Part shown: positions 52,892 through 61,516 of the stretch, one piece after another
How positions within the stretch are numbered: the stretch's first letter is position 1
Layout: each line of letters starts with the position of its first letter
Source: Muribaculaceae bacterium
Lineage (GTDB): Bacteria; Bacteroidota; Bacteroidia; Bacteroidales; Muribaculaceae
Assembly: GCA_022510425.1 (NCBI GenBank)
Contig: JAFLTO010000013.1
Coordinates: forward strand, 1-64,000
Direction of reading: 5' to 3'
Length of the DNA: 64,000 nt
Translations under genes and position numbers: made by a program
Notes under the pieces: generated by a model
What the model was told of the DNA's origin: nothing
The model's input: only the letters and a program-made list of their open reading frames with translations
Database searches by the model: none

Positions 52892-55333
52892 TTATTTATT
52901 TGGGATTTGTGCTGTGATTGTGAGGGGTTTGTAACTCCAGGCGAACTTTATAGTGAGAGTGCGGGATGCGGAATCATAGCAATAACCGTATTGTCGGATA
53001 GCCTTTGGAGATTCGAATCTTTCCATCCGGGATTTGTCAGACAAAATCACACCTGTTGGATTATCCACATCCATCACCTGCAAAGTGATTTGACGTACAT
53101 GGGGCATTCCGGAGTATTTACCGGTGGCCTGGAGACTGACAGTGACAGCCCCCGAAGTTTTTTCACCGGTGAAATCAATCAACTGGTACTGCTTGTCTTG
53201 CAAGGAAGTAGGAGACATCCTGTTATCGTCGAACAGTTGATAGGAAGTGTTCTTGCTTGCAGGATAATATCGCACTGTGAGGAAAGTTGGATCATACTGG
53301 GTCACATTCTCTATCGGAAGGTCATATTGAGGGATGAAAGAACCCTCTTTCACAAACAAAGGTAATTCTTCCAAAGGAGCAAATACATTTATTTTCTCCA
53401 AAGTGCCACCTGTATATTTCTTGGAAGGATCCCACCAACTGATCCAATTACCTTCCGGGAAAAGCACCTCACGGGAAAGAGCACCCTGTTCCATTACCGG
53501 AGCCACGAGCACATTGTTGCCCCATAGATATTCATCCTCTTGCCAATAATATTTGTAATTCTTGTTGTCGCCCATAAAGTTCAGAGGGCGAGCAAGCGGC
53601 CAACCTTTTGTAGCATTTTCATAAGCCAAGGTGTAATTATATGGCAGCCATTTATAGCGGATCTTTACATATTCCTTAAGTATATCCTCGCTGTCGGGAT
53701 AATGATATGGTTCAGGTTTCAGCTGAGCATGCGTACGCATCGTGGGAGTGAATGCACCCATCTGCACCCAACGCACATATAATTCCTCATCGATAGGATT
53801 TTCAGGATCTACAGCGAATCCACCGAGGTCGGAACTCATGTAACCGAGACCTGACAGACCGGAACTGAGCATAAGTTTCACTTGAGGTTGGAAACCGCCC
53901 CAAGAACGAGACACGTCAGTAGTCCACGGAAACACGCTATAATTCTGAAGACCTGTTGTGCCACCACGCATCATAAGGAGAGGTCGCATTGAAGGAAAGT
54001 CTTTACGAAGACCATCATATATAATTTTAGACCAGGTATTGCCATAGTTGTTATGGAATTCAGTGGCGGTCTCTCCATTGGCATGGACAATTGTTTCAGG
54101 ATGTACTTCAGGTTCACCGAGATCACCCCACCAACCGGCCACACCTTCTTCGGTGAGACCTTTGAGACGGTTCCATAACCATTTTTGCGTATCAGGGTTA
54201 CTGACATCGAACATACCGGCCTCACCTACCCAAGTTGTGACATCATGCGGGTTTCCCGCTGCATCTTTTGTGAGCATACCTTGTGAAGCCAGCAAGTTAT
54301 AGTTATCTATAGCACCAATTTTATTTATATATGGTTGGGTGATTAACACTGTGTTGACACCTTGGGCTTTAAGATCAGCAAGCATTTTCTTATGGTCGGG
54401 CCATTGCTGAGGGTTCCATTCGAGACGTCCCATATCGGTCTCCTGACCATACCAATAAAGATCCAGCACTATACCATCCACAGGATATCCGTTGTTTTTC
54501 AGGGTATCGATTACTCCCAGAGCCTCATCTTGGGTGCGATATCCATATTTAGATGTAATGTACCCCAATGCCCAGAAAGGAGGCAAATCCTGACGGCCAA
54601 CAAGTTCTGTGAATTTCTCGGTTGCATAGGCAAGAGACTTATGACCGTTGATGAAATAGTAAGAAAGCGGACGCGGAGTTGCTGATGTATAAGTGATGGT
54701 GTCGCCTAAAACGATATTTGCTTTATTATAGTCATCAAAGAGCACTGCGTAACCAAAATCGGAAACAAAATAAGGGATAGAGATTCCCATTTGAGATATA
54801 CGTATGTCTCCTTCGGTGTATCCGTAGTTCTGGCGATTATAGAAAGTGAGAGTATCACCTCTTTGGTTGAGATTTAGTTTATGCCCTCTCTCTCCACCTC
54901 CGTAATGACCTTCATAGCGAGTGCCGACAAATGAAACCTTTTTTACCGGGCCTGTGTTGTCAACTCCGTCAAGTTCTTCGAGCAATGCTTTCCCTTCCGC
55001 ATCATAGAAAGTCACCTTCCCGTTGTGCAGTTCTATTCTAACAGTGGTGGTTTCAGAACAAACCAGGAAAGCTGAGGGAGTGGAATTTGTGCACACGCCC
55101 ACCTTGTCAGGATGAAGCTCGGAAACCCTTGATTCCGGGAATACGGGTTTCATTCCCTGCGGAAAAGTGGTGACACGGAAAATATCACCTGAAAGGGCCT
55201 CTACGGCAACTGTGCCTTTAGGTGTGGGAACGGCATAAAATCCATTCTCAATAATTATTCCGTCTCCCGTTTTCAAAGCAAAGGCCGAGAAAGCGGCCAA
55301 AGCTGAGGCAATCGCTAAAATATATTTTTTCAT
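52892..55333 (-). CDS. GH31 alpha-glycosidase
   Basis: An 813-residue secreted glycoside hydrolase family 31 enzyme. A signal peptide (1-19, cleaved after FA) is followed by an N-terminal beta-sandwich, then the barrel with DGIVLDLYWYG (about 286-296), the nucleophile Asp404 in GWWGDLGEPE, and an acid/base candidate Asp473 in WTTDVSRSWGGF; C-terminal beta domains include a DUF5110-like part. It cleaves alpha-linked glucose (or xylose) from oligosaccharides in the periplasm. It stands alone, without SusCD or a regulator. A -7 element lies just 14 bp before the ATG, giving a very short leader. Confidence 0.92.
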   Translation of the reverse strand: MKKYILAIASALAAFSAFALKTGDGIIIENGFYAVPTPKGTVAVEALSGDIFRVTTFPQGMKPVFPESRVSELHPDKVGVCTNSTPSAFLVCSETTTVRIELHNGKVTFYDAEGKALLEELDGVDNTGPVKKVSFVGTRYEGHYGGGERGHKLNLNQRGDTLTFYNRQNYGYTEGDIRISQMGISIPYFVSDFGYAVLFDDYNKANIVLGDTITYTSATPRPLSYYFINGHKSLAYATEKFTELVGRQDLPPFWALGYITSKYGYRTQDEALGVIDTLKNNGYPVDGIVLDLYWYGQETDMGRLEWNPQQWPDHKKMLADLKAQGVNTVLITQPYINKIGAIDNYNLLASQGMLTKDAAGNPHDVTTWVGEAGMFDVSNPDTQKWLWNRLKGLTEEGVAGWWGDLGEPEVHPETIVHANGETATEFHNNYGNTWSKIIYDGLRKDFPSMRPLLMMRGGTTGLQNYSVFPWTTDVSRSWGGFQPQVKLMLSSGLSGLGYMSSDLGGFAVDPENPIDEELYVRWVQMGAFTPTMRTHAQLKPEPYHYPDSEDILKEYVKIRYKWLPYNYTLAYENATKGWPLARPLNFMGDNKNYKYYWQEDEYLWGNNVLVAPVMEQGALSREVLFPEGNWISWWDPSKKYTGGTLEKINVFAPLEELPLFVKEGSFIPQYDLPIENVTQYDPTFLTVRYYPASKNTSYQLFDDNRMSPTSLQDKQYQLIDFTGEKTSGAVTVSLQATGKYSGMPHVRQITLQVMDVDNPTGVILSDKSRMERFESPKAIRQYGYCYDSASRTLTIKFAWSYKPLTITAQIPNK

Positions 55334-55346
55334 TTCTTAAAACTTA

Positions 55347-55354
55347 CAAAACTA
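55347..55354 (-). promoter_or_regulatory. -7 element of the GH31 gene
   Basis: The minus strand reads TAGTTTTG, matching TAnnTTTG, 13 bp before the ATG at 55333; the leader would be under 10 nt. Confidence 0.5.
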
Positions 55355-55389
55355 CCGGACAACATGACTATGAGACAACCGGACCCGAA

Positions 55390-56586
55390 TCATACCTCCA
55401 GATCGCCGTCGACAATTACATGCCAAGGGAGACCAGACAGGGCGAGTTTTTCAAGGAAGGGATCAGGATTGAATTCCTCTACATTGTGTACCCCGGGTTT
55501 AACCCATTGACCTGTGAGGAACATATAAGCTCCCACCATTGCGGGAACACCGGTGGTGTAGCTAACGGCTTGTGCTCCGGTTTCTTTATAAGCCTCTTCA
55601 TGTGAACAGTTGTTGTAGATATAATAAGTGGATTCTTTCCCTTGTTTGTCAAGGCCACTTATCCTGCATCCTATGGAGGTTTCTCCCGTATAGTTTTCTC
55701 CCAGGCTGCCCGGGTCGGGCAACACGGCCTTAAGGAACTGAATCGGTATTATTTCTTTACCTTCATACATCACAGGGTCAATACGGGCCATACCGATGTT
55801 TTGGATAACACGGAGATGAGTGAGATATTCCTGTCCGAAAGTCATCCAGAAACGTGCACGTCGGATAGTGGGAAAGTTTTGAACCAAGCTTTCCAATTCT
55901 TCATGGTAAAGCAGATATGATTCTCTTTCCCCGATGTTGGGATAAGTCAATGGCCGATGTATCTCAAGGTTTTCTGTTTCCACCCATTTGCCGTCTTCCC
56001 AATATTTCCCTTTTTGAGTGATTTCACGGATATTGATTTCGGGATTGAAGTTAGTGGCGAATGCCTTTCCATGATTACCGGCATTACAGTCTACTATATC
56101 GAGATATCTCATTTCAGAGAAATGATGTTTGGCCGCATAAGCCACAAATACACCTGATACTCCGGGGTCGAAGCCACAACCCAGGATAGCTGTCAGGCCT
56201 GCTTTTTCGAATCTTTCACGGAAAGCCCATTGCCAGCTATATTCGAAATGGGCTTCATCTTCGGGTTCATAGTTGGCTGTGTCGAGATAGTTCACTCCGC
56301 ATTGCAGACAAGCCTCCATAATGGTGAGATCTTGATAAGGGAGGGCCACGTTAATACAGATATCCGGTTTGTGCTTGCGGAAAAGCTCACAAAGTTGCTC
56401 CACAGAATTTGCGTCAACCTGATCGGTCGTTATATTTTTAGCACCAATTCTCTTTGCTATTTTATCACATTTTGATTTGGTGCGTGAAGCAAGCACAATT
56501 TCATTGAAAACATCAGAATTTTGGGCGCATTTAGCGGCCACAACAGTGCCGACGCCGCCGGCTCCGATAATAAGGACTTTTCCCAT
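55390..56586 (-). CDS. Saccharopine dehydrogenase family (carboxynorspermidine dehydrogenase-like)
   Basis: A 398-residue NAD(P)-dependent enzyme. The Rossmann motif VLIIGAGGVGTVVAAKCAQN (about 4-23) and CINVALPYQDLTIMEACLQCGVNYLDTANYEPED (split, about 76-110) match the Lys9/carboxynorspermidine synthase group; CGFDPGVSGVFVAYA follows. Carboxynorspermidine dehydrogenase joins aspartate semialdehyde to putrescine or diaminopropane in the alternative spermidine pathway used by many Bacteroidetes. The decarboxylase nspC is not adjacent, so the assignment rests on overall similarity. Leftward, 44 bp downstream of the small lipoprotein gene. Confidence 0.85.
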   Translation of the reverse strand: MGKVLIIGAGGVGTVVAAKCAQNSDVFNEIVLASRTKSKCDKIAKRIGAKNITTDQVDANSVEQLCELFRKHKPDICINVALPYQDLTIMEACLQCGVNYLDTANYEPEDEAHFEYSWQWAFRERFEKAGLTAILGCGFDPGVSGVFVAYAAKHHFSEMRYLDIVDCNAGNHGKAFATNFNPEINIREITQKGKYWEDGKWVETENLEIHRPLTYPNIGERESYLLYHEELESLVQNFPTIRRARFWMTFGQEYLTHLRVIQNIGMARIDPVMYEGKEIIPIQFLKAVLPDPGSLGENYTGETSIGCRISGLDKQGKESTYYIYNNCSHEEAYKETGAQAVSYTTGVPAMVGAYMFLTGQWVKPGVHNVEEFNPDPFLEKLALSGLPWHVIVDGDLEV

Positions 56587-56630
56587 GGGTGGGGATGTTG
56601 TTATTGTTATGGTTGTTATTGATTTTGTGG

Positions 56631-57008
56631 TTATTGCTGTCCGGCTACAAGAATCTCCTTGGTAAGTTTCTCAATTTCCAATCTTTGAGTTCCGGTCATA
56701 TTCTTTTCAAGTTCGCGATAGCCTTGAAGAAGGTCTCCGAATTGATGCATATCCACCTGAGCCTCAAAGTCTGCGGAATACATGCCATGGAAAGTAAGAT
56801 AACCGAGCACGGCTCCTAATTTTGCAGCCTCATCGGAAGAGAGGGTGCTGCATTTAATATCACCGTTACAAAGGGTAGTTGCGATTTCTTCGGCCGGTGC
56901 AGCTTTGCAAGCCTGTTCATAAGCTTTGTCAATTGCCGCTGCTCCCTGGCTACATGATGCCATAACAAATAGTATGGCACAAGCGATGAAAGAAAGAAGT
57001 TTTTTCAT
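56631..57008 (-). CDS. Small lipoprotein of unknown function
   Basis: A 125-residue protein with a clear lipoprotein signal (MKKLLSFIACAILFVMAS then Cys19), followed by an Ala-rich, probably helical domain with two further cysteines in TLCNGDIKCSTL (about 46-57) that could form a disulfide. No family was recognised. It is first in a short leftward unit with the saccharopine dehydrogenase-like gene; a -7 element lies 28 bp upstream. It is probably a periplasm-facing outer- or inner-membrane lipoprotein. Confidence 0.72.
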   Translation of the reverse strand: MKKLLSFIACAILFVMASCSQGAAAIDKAYEQACKAAPAEEIATTLCNGDIKCSTLSSDEAAKLGAVLGYLTFHGMYSADFEAQVDMHQFGDLLQGYRELEKNMTGTQRLEIEKLTKEILVAGQQ

Positions 57009-57035
57009 GATTTAATAGGTATTATATTGAATTTA

Positions 57036-57043
57036 CAAAATTA
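57036..57043 (-). promoter_or_regulatory. -7 element of the small lipoprotein gene
   Basis: The minus strand reads TAATTTTG, matching TAnnTTTG, 28 bp before the ATG at 57008. Confidence 0.5.
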
Positions 57044-57192
57044 GAAGAAATAAAGTAAAATCGCAAATATTATTGATCACGAAGAGCTTTTGACCTTTAG
57101 AATCTTTATGCCACTTTTGAGCCGGATGATAGCCACCAATAAATAGGTTCCATGCTTCATCAAGGAGAATAGCCGGGTTGAGGATAATTATG

Positions 57193-57200
57193 TAAATTTG
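57193..57200 (+). promoter_or_regulatory. -7 element of the TrmH-type gene
   Basis: TAAATTTG matches TAnnTTTG, 75 bp before the ATG at 57275. The 266-bp divergent spacer 57009-57274 contains no convincing gene. Confidence 0.5.
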
Positions 57201-57274
57201 CAATAGAAATATGAACAATAGATCGGCTATTATTTTGTATATAAGCAAGTTAAAATTACTTCAATAATATTTTC

Positions 57275-58072
57275 ATGGTCATAAAAGAAATTACGAGTCT
57301 GGATGAAAAATGCGTTGAAGTTTATTCCTCCTTGACTGAACATCAACTCAAAGACAGGCTGTCATCGGGTGTTTTTATAGCCGAGTCGCCAAAGGTTATA
57401 AAAATGGCTCTCGAGGAAGGTTATGAGGCTTTGTCAATTTTATGTGAAAGAAAGCATATTGAAGGAGATGCAAAAGATATAATATCTTCATTGCCGGGAA
57501 TTACCATCTACACAGGTGAAAGAGAAATACTTTCGAGGTTAACGGGTTACAAACTTACGCGGGGAGTTTTATGTGCGATGAAACGTAGACCATCGAAGAC
57601 TGCCTCAGAAATATGCGAAAGATCTAAAAAGATAGCTGTAATCGAAGGGGTTTGTGACACTACAAACATCGGATCAATATTCCGTTCAGCAGCAGCGTTA
57701 GGAATAGATGGAGTTTTATTGACGCCTGATTCATGTGATCCATTGAATCGACGAAGTATCCGGGTATCAATGGGTTCAGTTTTCAAAATAGCATGGACAT
57801 TCTGTGAGAATCCTATCGATTTATTGAAAAGTTTTGGATTTACGACTGTAGCCTTAACTCTACAGAAGGATTCAATTGATATTAATGACCCCGTTCTTAA
57901 GAGAAACAATAAAATAGCGTTGGCATTAGGTACTGAAGGTGATGGTCTTACAGCTGCCCTTATTTCTAAATGTGATTACAAAGCCATCATTCCTATGTAT
58001 CATAATGTTGATTCATTGAACGTAGGTTCAGCTGCTGCCATTGCCTTTTGGGAGATTGGAATAAAATTATGA
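57275..58072 (+). CDS. TrmH/SpoU family RNA 2'-O-methyltransferase
   Basis: A 265-residue SPOUT-class methyltransferase. After an L30e-like N-terminal domain (about 1-105) the knotted domain shows motif 1 NIGSIFRSAAALGIDGVLL (about 130-148), motif 2 ALALGTEGDGL (about 214-224) and motif 3 SLNVGSAAAIAFWE (about 246-259). It would methylate a ribose in tRNA or rRNA; the target is not visible. Rightward and alone; the AT-rich inverted repeat at 58140-58171 downstream may act as its terminator. It is the last core-type gene before the AT-rich accessory region. Confidence 0.9.
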   Translation: MVIKEITSLDEKCVEVYSSLTEHQLKDRLSSGVFIAESPKVIKMALEEGYEALSILCERKHIEGDAKDIISSLPGITIYTGEREILSRLTGYKLTRGVLCAMKRRPSKTASEICERSKKIAVIEGVCDTTNIGSIFRSAAALGIDGVLLTPDSCDPLNRRSIRVSMGSVFKIAWTFCENPIDLLKSFGFTTVALTLQKDSIDINDPVLKRNNKIALALGTEGDGLTAALISKCDYKAIIPMYHNVDSLNVGSAAAIAFWEIGIKL

Positions 58073-58139
58073 CAGCATGAAAATAGAGGTTGCCAAAATT
58101 GTAGATAATCTTTTTAGTGGTAGAGATAGTTTTAAATAA

Positions 58140-58171
58140 AAATTTGATTATTAAGTGAAATAATCAAATTT
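58140..58171. repeat. Perfect 13-bp inverted repeat
   Basis: AAATTTGATTATT (58140-58152) and AATAATCAAATTT (58159-58171) pair perfectly around AAGTGA. It is followed by TTTC and ends 6 bp before the -7 element at 58177. It may be a terminator of the TrmH-type gene, or an operator covering the promoter of the structured RNA. Confidence 0.75.
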
Positions 58172-58176
58172 TTTCT

Positions 58177-58184
58177 TAATTTTG
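58177..58184 (+). promoter_or_regulatory. -7 element of the structured RNA
   Basis: TAATTTTG matches TAnnTTTG. The implied transcription start is near 58190, and no coding region begins within 490 bp downstream, so it appears to drive a non-coding transcript. Confidence 0.55.
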
Positions 58185-58189
58185 CGATG

Positions 58190-58499
58190 TATGGTGTCGA
58201 ATAACATTCTTAAGGAAAGTTAAGTAAACACGATACAAGACATAATTACAAGCGTTTATCACGCTTATTCTTGGCTAACAGAAACTTAGCAACTTTCAAA
58301 TTCAAAGTCAAGAATTAGCAATGATGAGCGCCTTACATGATATGATTATATTTTGAAAGGACATGGCGTGCCATGTCTGTTTATAAAAGCAGATATAACA
58401 TATCAGCGTGAGGCTTCGCATTGCTCGTTCTACTTTGAAGGGTAATGCTAAGACCTCTGTTAGCGGGACGAGCAATTTTAAAGCTCTCACGCTTTTTTT
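58190..58499 (+). ncRNA. Putative stand-alone structured RNA, about 310 nt
   Basis: This is the only long stretch without a gene (58073-58690). It starts at a -7 element and ends in a hairpin plus seven T residues (58493-58499). Hairpins in order: AAGCG/CGCTT (58250-58266), GCTAA/TTAGC (58274-58290), ACTTT/AAAGT (58292-58308), all with exactly 5-bp stems and 7-nt loops; GACATGGC/GCCATGTC (58360-58377); and a compound terminal stem with GCGTGAG/CTCACGC (58406-58412 with 58486-58492), GCTT/AAGC, TTGCTCG/CGAGCAA (58421-58427 with 58469-58475) and an inner GCTAA/TTAGC (58447-58464). It does not match my knowledge of tmRNA, RNase P RNA or SRP RNA; 6S RNA or a multi-copy Bacteroidales element cannot be excluded. 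An opposite-strand frame (58308-58616) is judged a shadow of it. Positions 58500-58668 hold only weak hairpins. Confidence 0.5.
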
Positions 58500-58668
58500 A
58501 TTGCTTTTTCTGATCCAAGAATAATTTCTATCAGCAACCAGAGCTAGTATGCTACCGAACTGATTTCGCTTACCCCTTATGTCCTTATAACGGCCCTCTA
58601 TCTTTTTATGTTTCAATCCCGATTGAAAATGACATAAAAAGACATTTAGAGAAAATTGAGAAGCAAGC

Positions 58669-58676
58669 TAACTTTG
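58669..58676 (+). promoter_or_regulatory. -7 element of the P-loop gene
   Basis: TAACTTTG matches TAnnTTTG, 14 bp before the ATG at 58691. It probably drives the P-loop gene and the secreted-protein gene 5 bp after it. Confidence 0.6.
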
Positions 58677-58690
58677 CAGAAATTAAGAAT

Positions 58691-59347
58691 ATGGGAAAAT
58701 ATATCATAGCATTAATTGCTCCGAATGAGACGGGGAAAACTACTGTAATAAATAATGTGTGGGATCTTTTGCCATGTTTTTATCCAGAGGAGAAAGTAAT
58801 ATTGAATGACAGAAAATATCACGAAATCGTTGGATATGTTGATGGATTTAAAAATATTGCTAATGATCATCATCCCATCCACCGCCCTTACCGTGTTGGT
58901 GTAAATTCATTGGGCGACACAGTGAATCAAATTAAAGAGGGACTCGCAGTTCTCATTCATCATAAATGTAACATAATAATTTGTTCAGCAAGAGCAGAAC
59001 TTCCCAAAGATGGCAGAAATGATTGGGAATCCATGCTTAAAGATGCAATATCTGGTATTTCGAATACGGATCTTCATGAAAACCATCTTGATTTAATAAA
59101 TGAAATTTCTCCAGATGGTATTAAAAAAGAGGATTTGGAATATATAGCTGAAGAGGTTAAGAATTATGAAATAATCACCTGTGGACATTTCAGAGATTTT
59201 AAATTGAGGGGTAAACCTCTTAAACATACGAACGAGGATCCGGAGCCCGGAATTATACGAATTCCGGATAACAAAGGATTAAATGTTGATAGGATATCGG
59301 CACAAAACATCGTAAATCTAATAGAAAGAATACAAAATAATTATTAA
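58691..59347 (+). CDS. Unknown P-loop NTPase-like protein
   Basis: A 218-residue soluble protein. The start IIALIAPNETGKTTVINNVW contains a Walker A-like loop A10-P-N-E-T-G-K16-T17, with Ala in place of the usual first Gly. A hydrophobic strand HKCNIIICSARAELPKDGR (about 90-108) could be a Walker B or a nucleotide-kinase strand, and IITCGHFRDFKLRG follows. Size and simple layout suggest a nucleotide or small-molecule kinase-like or GTPase-like fold, but no family was recognised. It is AT-rich, has its own promoter after the structured RNA, and is followed 5 bp later by a secreted protein, so the two are co-transcribed. Confidence 0.72.
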   Translation: MGKYIIALIAPNETGKTTVINNVWDLLPCFYPEEKVILNDRKYHEIVGYVDGFKNIANDHHPIHRPYRVGVNSLGDTVNQIKEGLAVLIHHKCNIIICSARAELPKDGRNDWESMLKDAISGISNTDLHENHLDLINEISPDGIKKEDLEYIAEEVKNYEIITCGHFRDFKLRGKPLKHTNEDPEPGIIRIPDNKGLNVDRISAQNIVNLIERIQNNY

Positions 59348-59352
59348 AACCA

Positions 59353-61353
59353 ATGAAAAAAATATTATTTACGTTTCTGTCAATTGTAGCCATAATTATG
59401 GGCTTTACAGAGAAAATTAATGCACAACCTCCCGGCGAAGGTTGGGTAAGTCTAAAAGATGCCGTAAAAAATAATTTTATAACTTCCAATCATGAGGGAA
59501 TGCCTTATGGTTACAATCATAAAATAAAGCTATATAATTTAGAGCCTGTGAACATTTCAAAACAAGTTTTTATAGATGAAATTGCTTTCAAAAACGAAAA
59601 AAAAATAAAAACAGAATCTAATCCCAATCTAATTTTGGAAGGAGTTGTGGGAATAGAAAAAACACAATTTATTTCATCTGATAGATCTTCTGTAAATGGT
59701 TCTTTGGAATTAAATATAAATAATCAAAAGATAAATAAGAAGAATCTCAAAAAAGAAAATAATGGGTGGATGTCTTATAAATTTGATAATTTACAAAGAA
59801 TACTTTACATTGGAGAATTTATTGAATCTCCTTCATCATTTGTCAATAAAAAGGGAGATACTCCATCATCATATTATGATTACCCAATATTTTCAAATAT
59901 CTATGTAAAACTAGGAGATGGAAGTGCATATATAAAAGAAGTACAAGATTATATTGCAAAGGAAAACGAAGAAAAGAAACGGGCAAAAGCAGAAGCTGAA
60001 GAAAGAGAATATAAAGAGAAACTTGCCAAAACATATACTACGCCCCAAGATAAAGGTTTGACTTCTATAAAATCAGAACAACTAAAAGACGGAACAGTTG
60101 TAGAGCATTATGCCGAAGGAATCAGGTTTATAAAAAAGCCAAACGGTGATTACGCATCTTTTAAAGAACCTGACGACCAAAGAGATCCCAAGACCTTGGA
60201 TATGGTGAAAGGTTATGATCTTCCCTTAGATGCAAAATCAATTCCGGTGGGAGATTTCCGATTAACCTATGCAAATGGAGTAGTTGGACAAGCTAATCGA
60301 GATGTGGAAATGTATATTGCTTCTAACGGTCAGACACTAAAAATGGAAGGGGAATCGATTAAAACAAAAAGATCATATTTATTACCTAACGGTATGATTG
60401 GGTATTATCCTACAATGGACATAACTTACGAGCTTTTTAATAATCCCAATAATGAATCACAAGAATTTGTTTATGGGGGCAATAAAAACCATTCATATTT
60501 TGATATAACAACAACCAGACAAAATGCTTTCTCTGTGTTTACAAATGATTCCGAAAAAGAACATTTGCTAAATTTATATATTGATAAAGCTGGAATATTT
60601 GCTATAGGTGAACCCATAAACGAGAAAAACAAATGTTTTTATTTATATAAATTTGATAATAATGGTTTAGTTCAGAACGAGATCGTGATAATGCCCGGTG
60701 GAGATATAAATACATTGCCAATCTCAACAAAGATTAAAGAGGTTACTAAAGATAAAATTATTTTTGAAAATAATGATTATATGAATTATTCCATGGGTGC
60801 GAAATTTGGAAAACCAATTGCAGTTTATTCTGACTTATTTTTAACTCTTAATGACGGCACTATAATAGAAAAAATAGAAGGTAAATATAGAATCAAGAGC
60901 CCGGATGGTAGTCGATATGTAGGGACCATCTTTCCACCATATGATGATGCTTATACTCTAACCCAGCTTAGGGAGGGCATTGAGGCTATTACAAATGGAA
61001 AATCTCCTCGTTATTGGACTGGATATTTAACGACAAAGGAAGGAAAAGAGATAGAGTATAAGGATGCTAAGAATTTAACAGAACCTGAGAAACCTCAACA
61101 GAGGGAAGAAACTGAAGAGGAAAAAGCATTCTACAAGAAATATGGTCGCGATAATGTATTTAACGCTCGATTGGGAATAGTGAAAGTCGGAATGCCTTTG
61201 GAATTAATTGAAATGTTTATGGATCCTTATCTGGATAGTGAATCCGTTAATTCAGCGTGGTATAAAGTGAATGTTTTTAATGGATTTACAACTAACCACT
61301 GGTATTTCAGGGTAAATAAGAAAACCGGTAAAGTGGAATATGTATCAAAATAA
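59353..61353 (+). CDS. Large secreted protein of unknown function
   Basis: A 666-residue protein with a signal peptide (1-24, ending in INA) and no further membrane segments. An early beta-rich part is followed by a charged coiled-coil stretch EENEKKRAKAEAEEREY-like (about residues 205-225), then a long region with MORN-like short units such as LKDGTVVEHYAEGIRFI and SPDGSRYVG. The last 60 residues (GIVKVGMPLELIEMFMDP, then WYFRVNKKTGKVEYV) resemble the BamE/SmpA lipoprotein fold. The DNA is very AT-rich, unlike the core genes. No family was recognised. It follows the P-loop gene by 5 bp and precedes a TonB-C gene by 163 bp. Confidence 0.7.
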   Translation: MKKILFTFLSIVAIIMGFTEKINAQPPGEGWVSLKDAVKNNFITSNHEGMPYGYNHKIKLYNLEPVNISKQVFIDEIAFKNEKKIKTESNPNLILEGVVGIEKTQFISSDRSSVNGSLELNINNQKINKKNLKKENNGWMSYKFDNLQRILYIGEFIESPSSFVNKKGDTPSSYYDYPIFSNIYVKLGDGSAYIKEVQDYIAKENEEKKRAKAEAEEREYKEKLAKTYTTPQDKGLTSIKSEQLKDGTVVEHYAEGIRFIKKPNGDYASFKEPDDQRDPKTLDMVKGYDLPLDAKSIPVGDFRLTYANGVVGQANRDVEMYIASNGQTLKMEGESIKTKRSYLLPNGMIGYYPTMDITYELFNNPNNESQEFVYGGNKNHSYFDITTTRQNAFSVFTNDSEKEHLLNLYIDKAGIFAIGEPINEKNKCFYLYKFDNNGLVQNEIVIMPGGDINTLPISTKIKEVTKDKIIFENNDYMNYSMGAKFGKPIAVYSDLFLTLNDGTIIEKIEGKYRIKSPDGSRYVGTIFPPYDDAYTLTQLREGIEAITNGKSPRYWTGYLTTKEGKEIEYKDAKNLTEPEKPQQREETEEEKAFYKKYGRDNVFNARLGIVKVGMPLELIEMFMDPYLDSESVNSAWYKVNVFNGFTTNHWYFRVNKKTGKVEYVSK

Positions 61354-61516
61354 AAATCTAAAATTAAGCTTTAAAAGATTAAATATTTAATGTTTTTAGT
61401 TGCAATTTTTTTAAGGCACAAAGGAGGCAATGCGAGCTTGGTGACAACGAGAATTGCGAAAGATTGCAAAAAGAGGTTGGGATAAAGTAAAATTAAAATA
61501 AATATTAAATAAAATT

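Noticed and set aside
56589..56640. GTTATT-rich tract as a possible regulatory repeat
   Set aside because: The repeat is short and irregular and covers a small intergenic gap; nothing else supports a function.
57033..57248. 71-codon minus-strand frame in the divergent spacer
   Set aside because: It overlaps the promoter of the small lipoprotein gene and has no sequence features beyond AT-driven hydrophobic residues.
58308..58616. Minus-strand frame of 102 codons in the 618-bp gap
   Set aside because: It lies opposite a series of hairpins with a promoter and terminator on the plus strand, has no recognisable domain and no minus-strand -7 element. It is better explained as a shadow of a structured RNA.
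58611..58628. TTTCAATC-CC-GATTGAAA, similar to the ends of some CRISPR repeats
   Set aside because: There is only one copy, no regular spacers and no cas gene in the window; it is a small hairpin.
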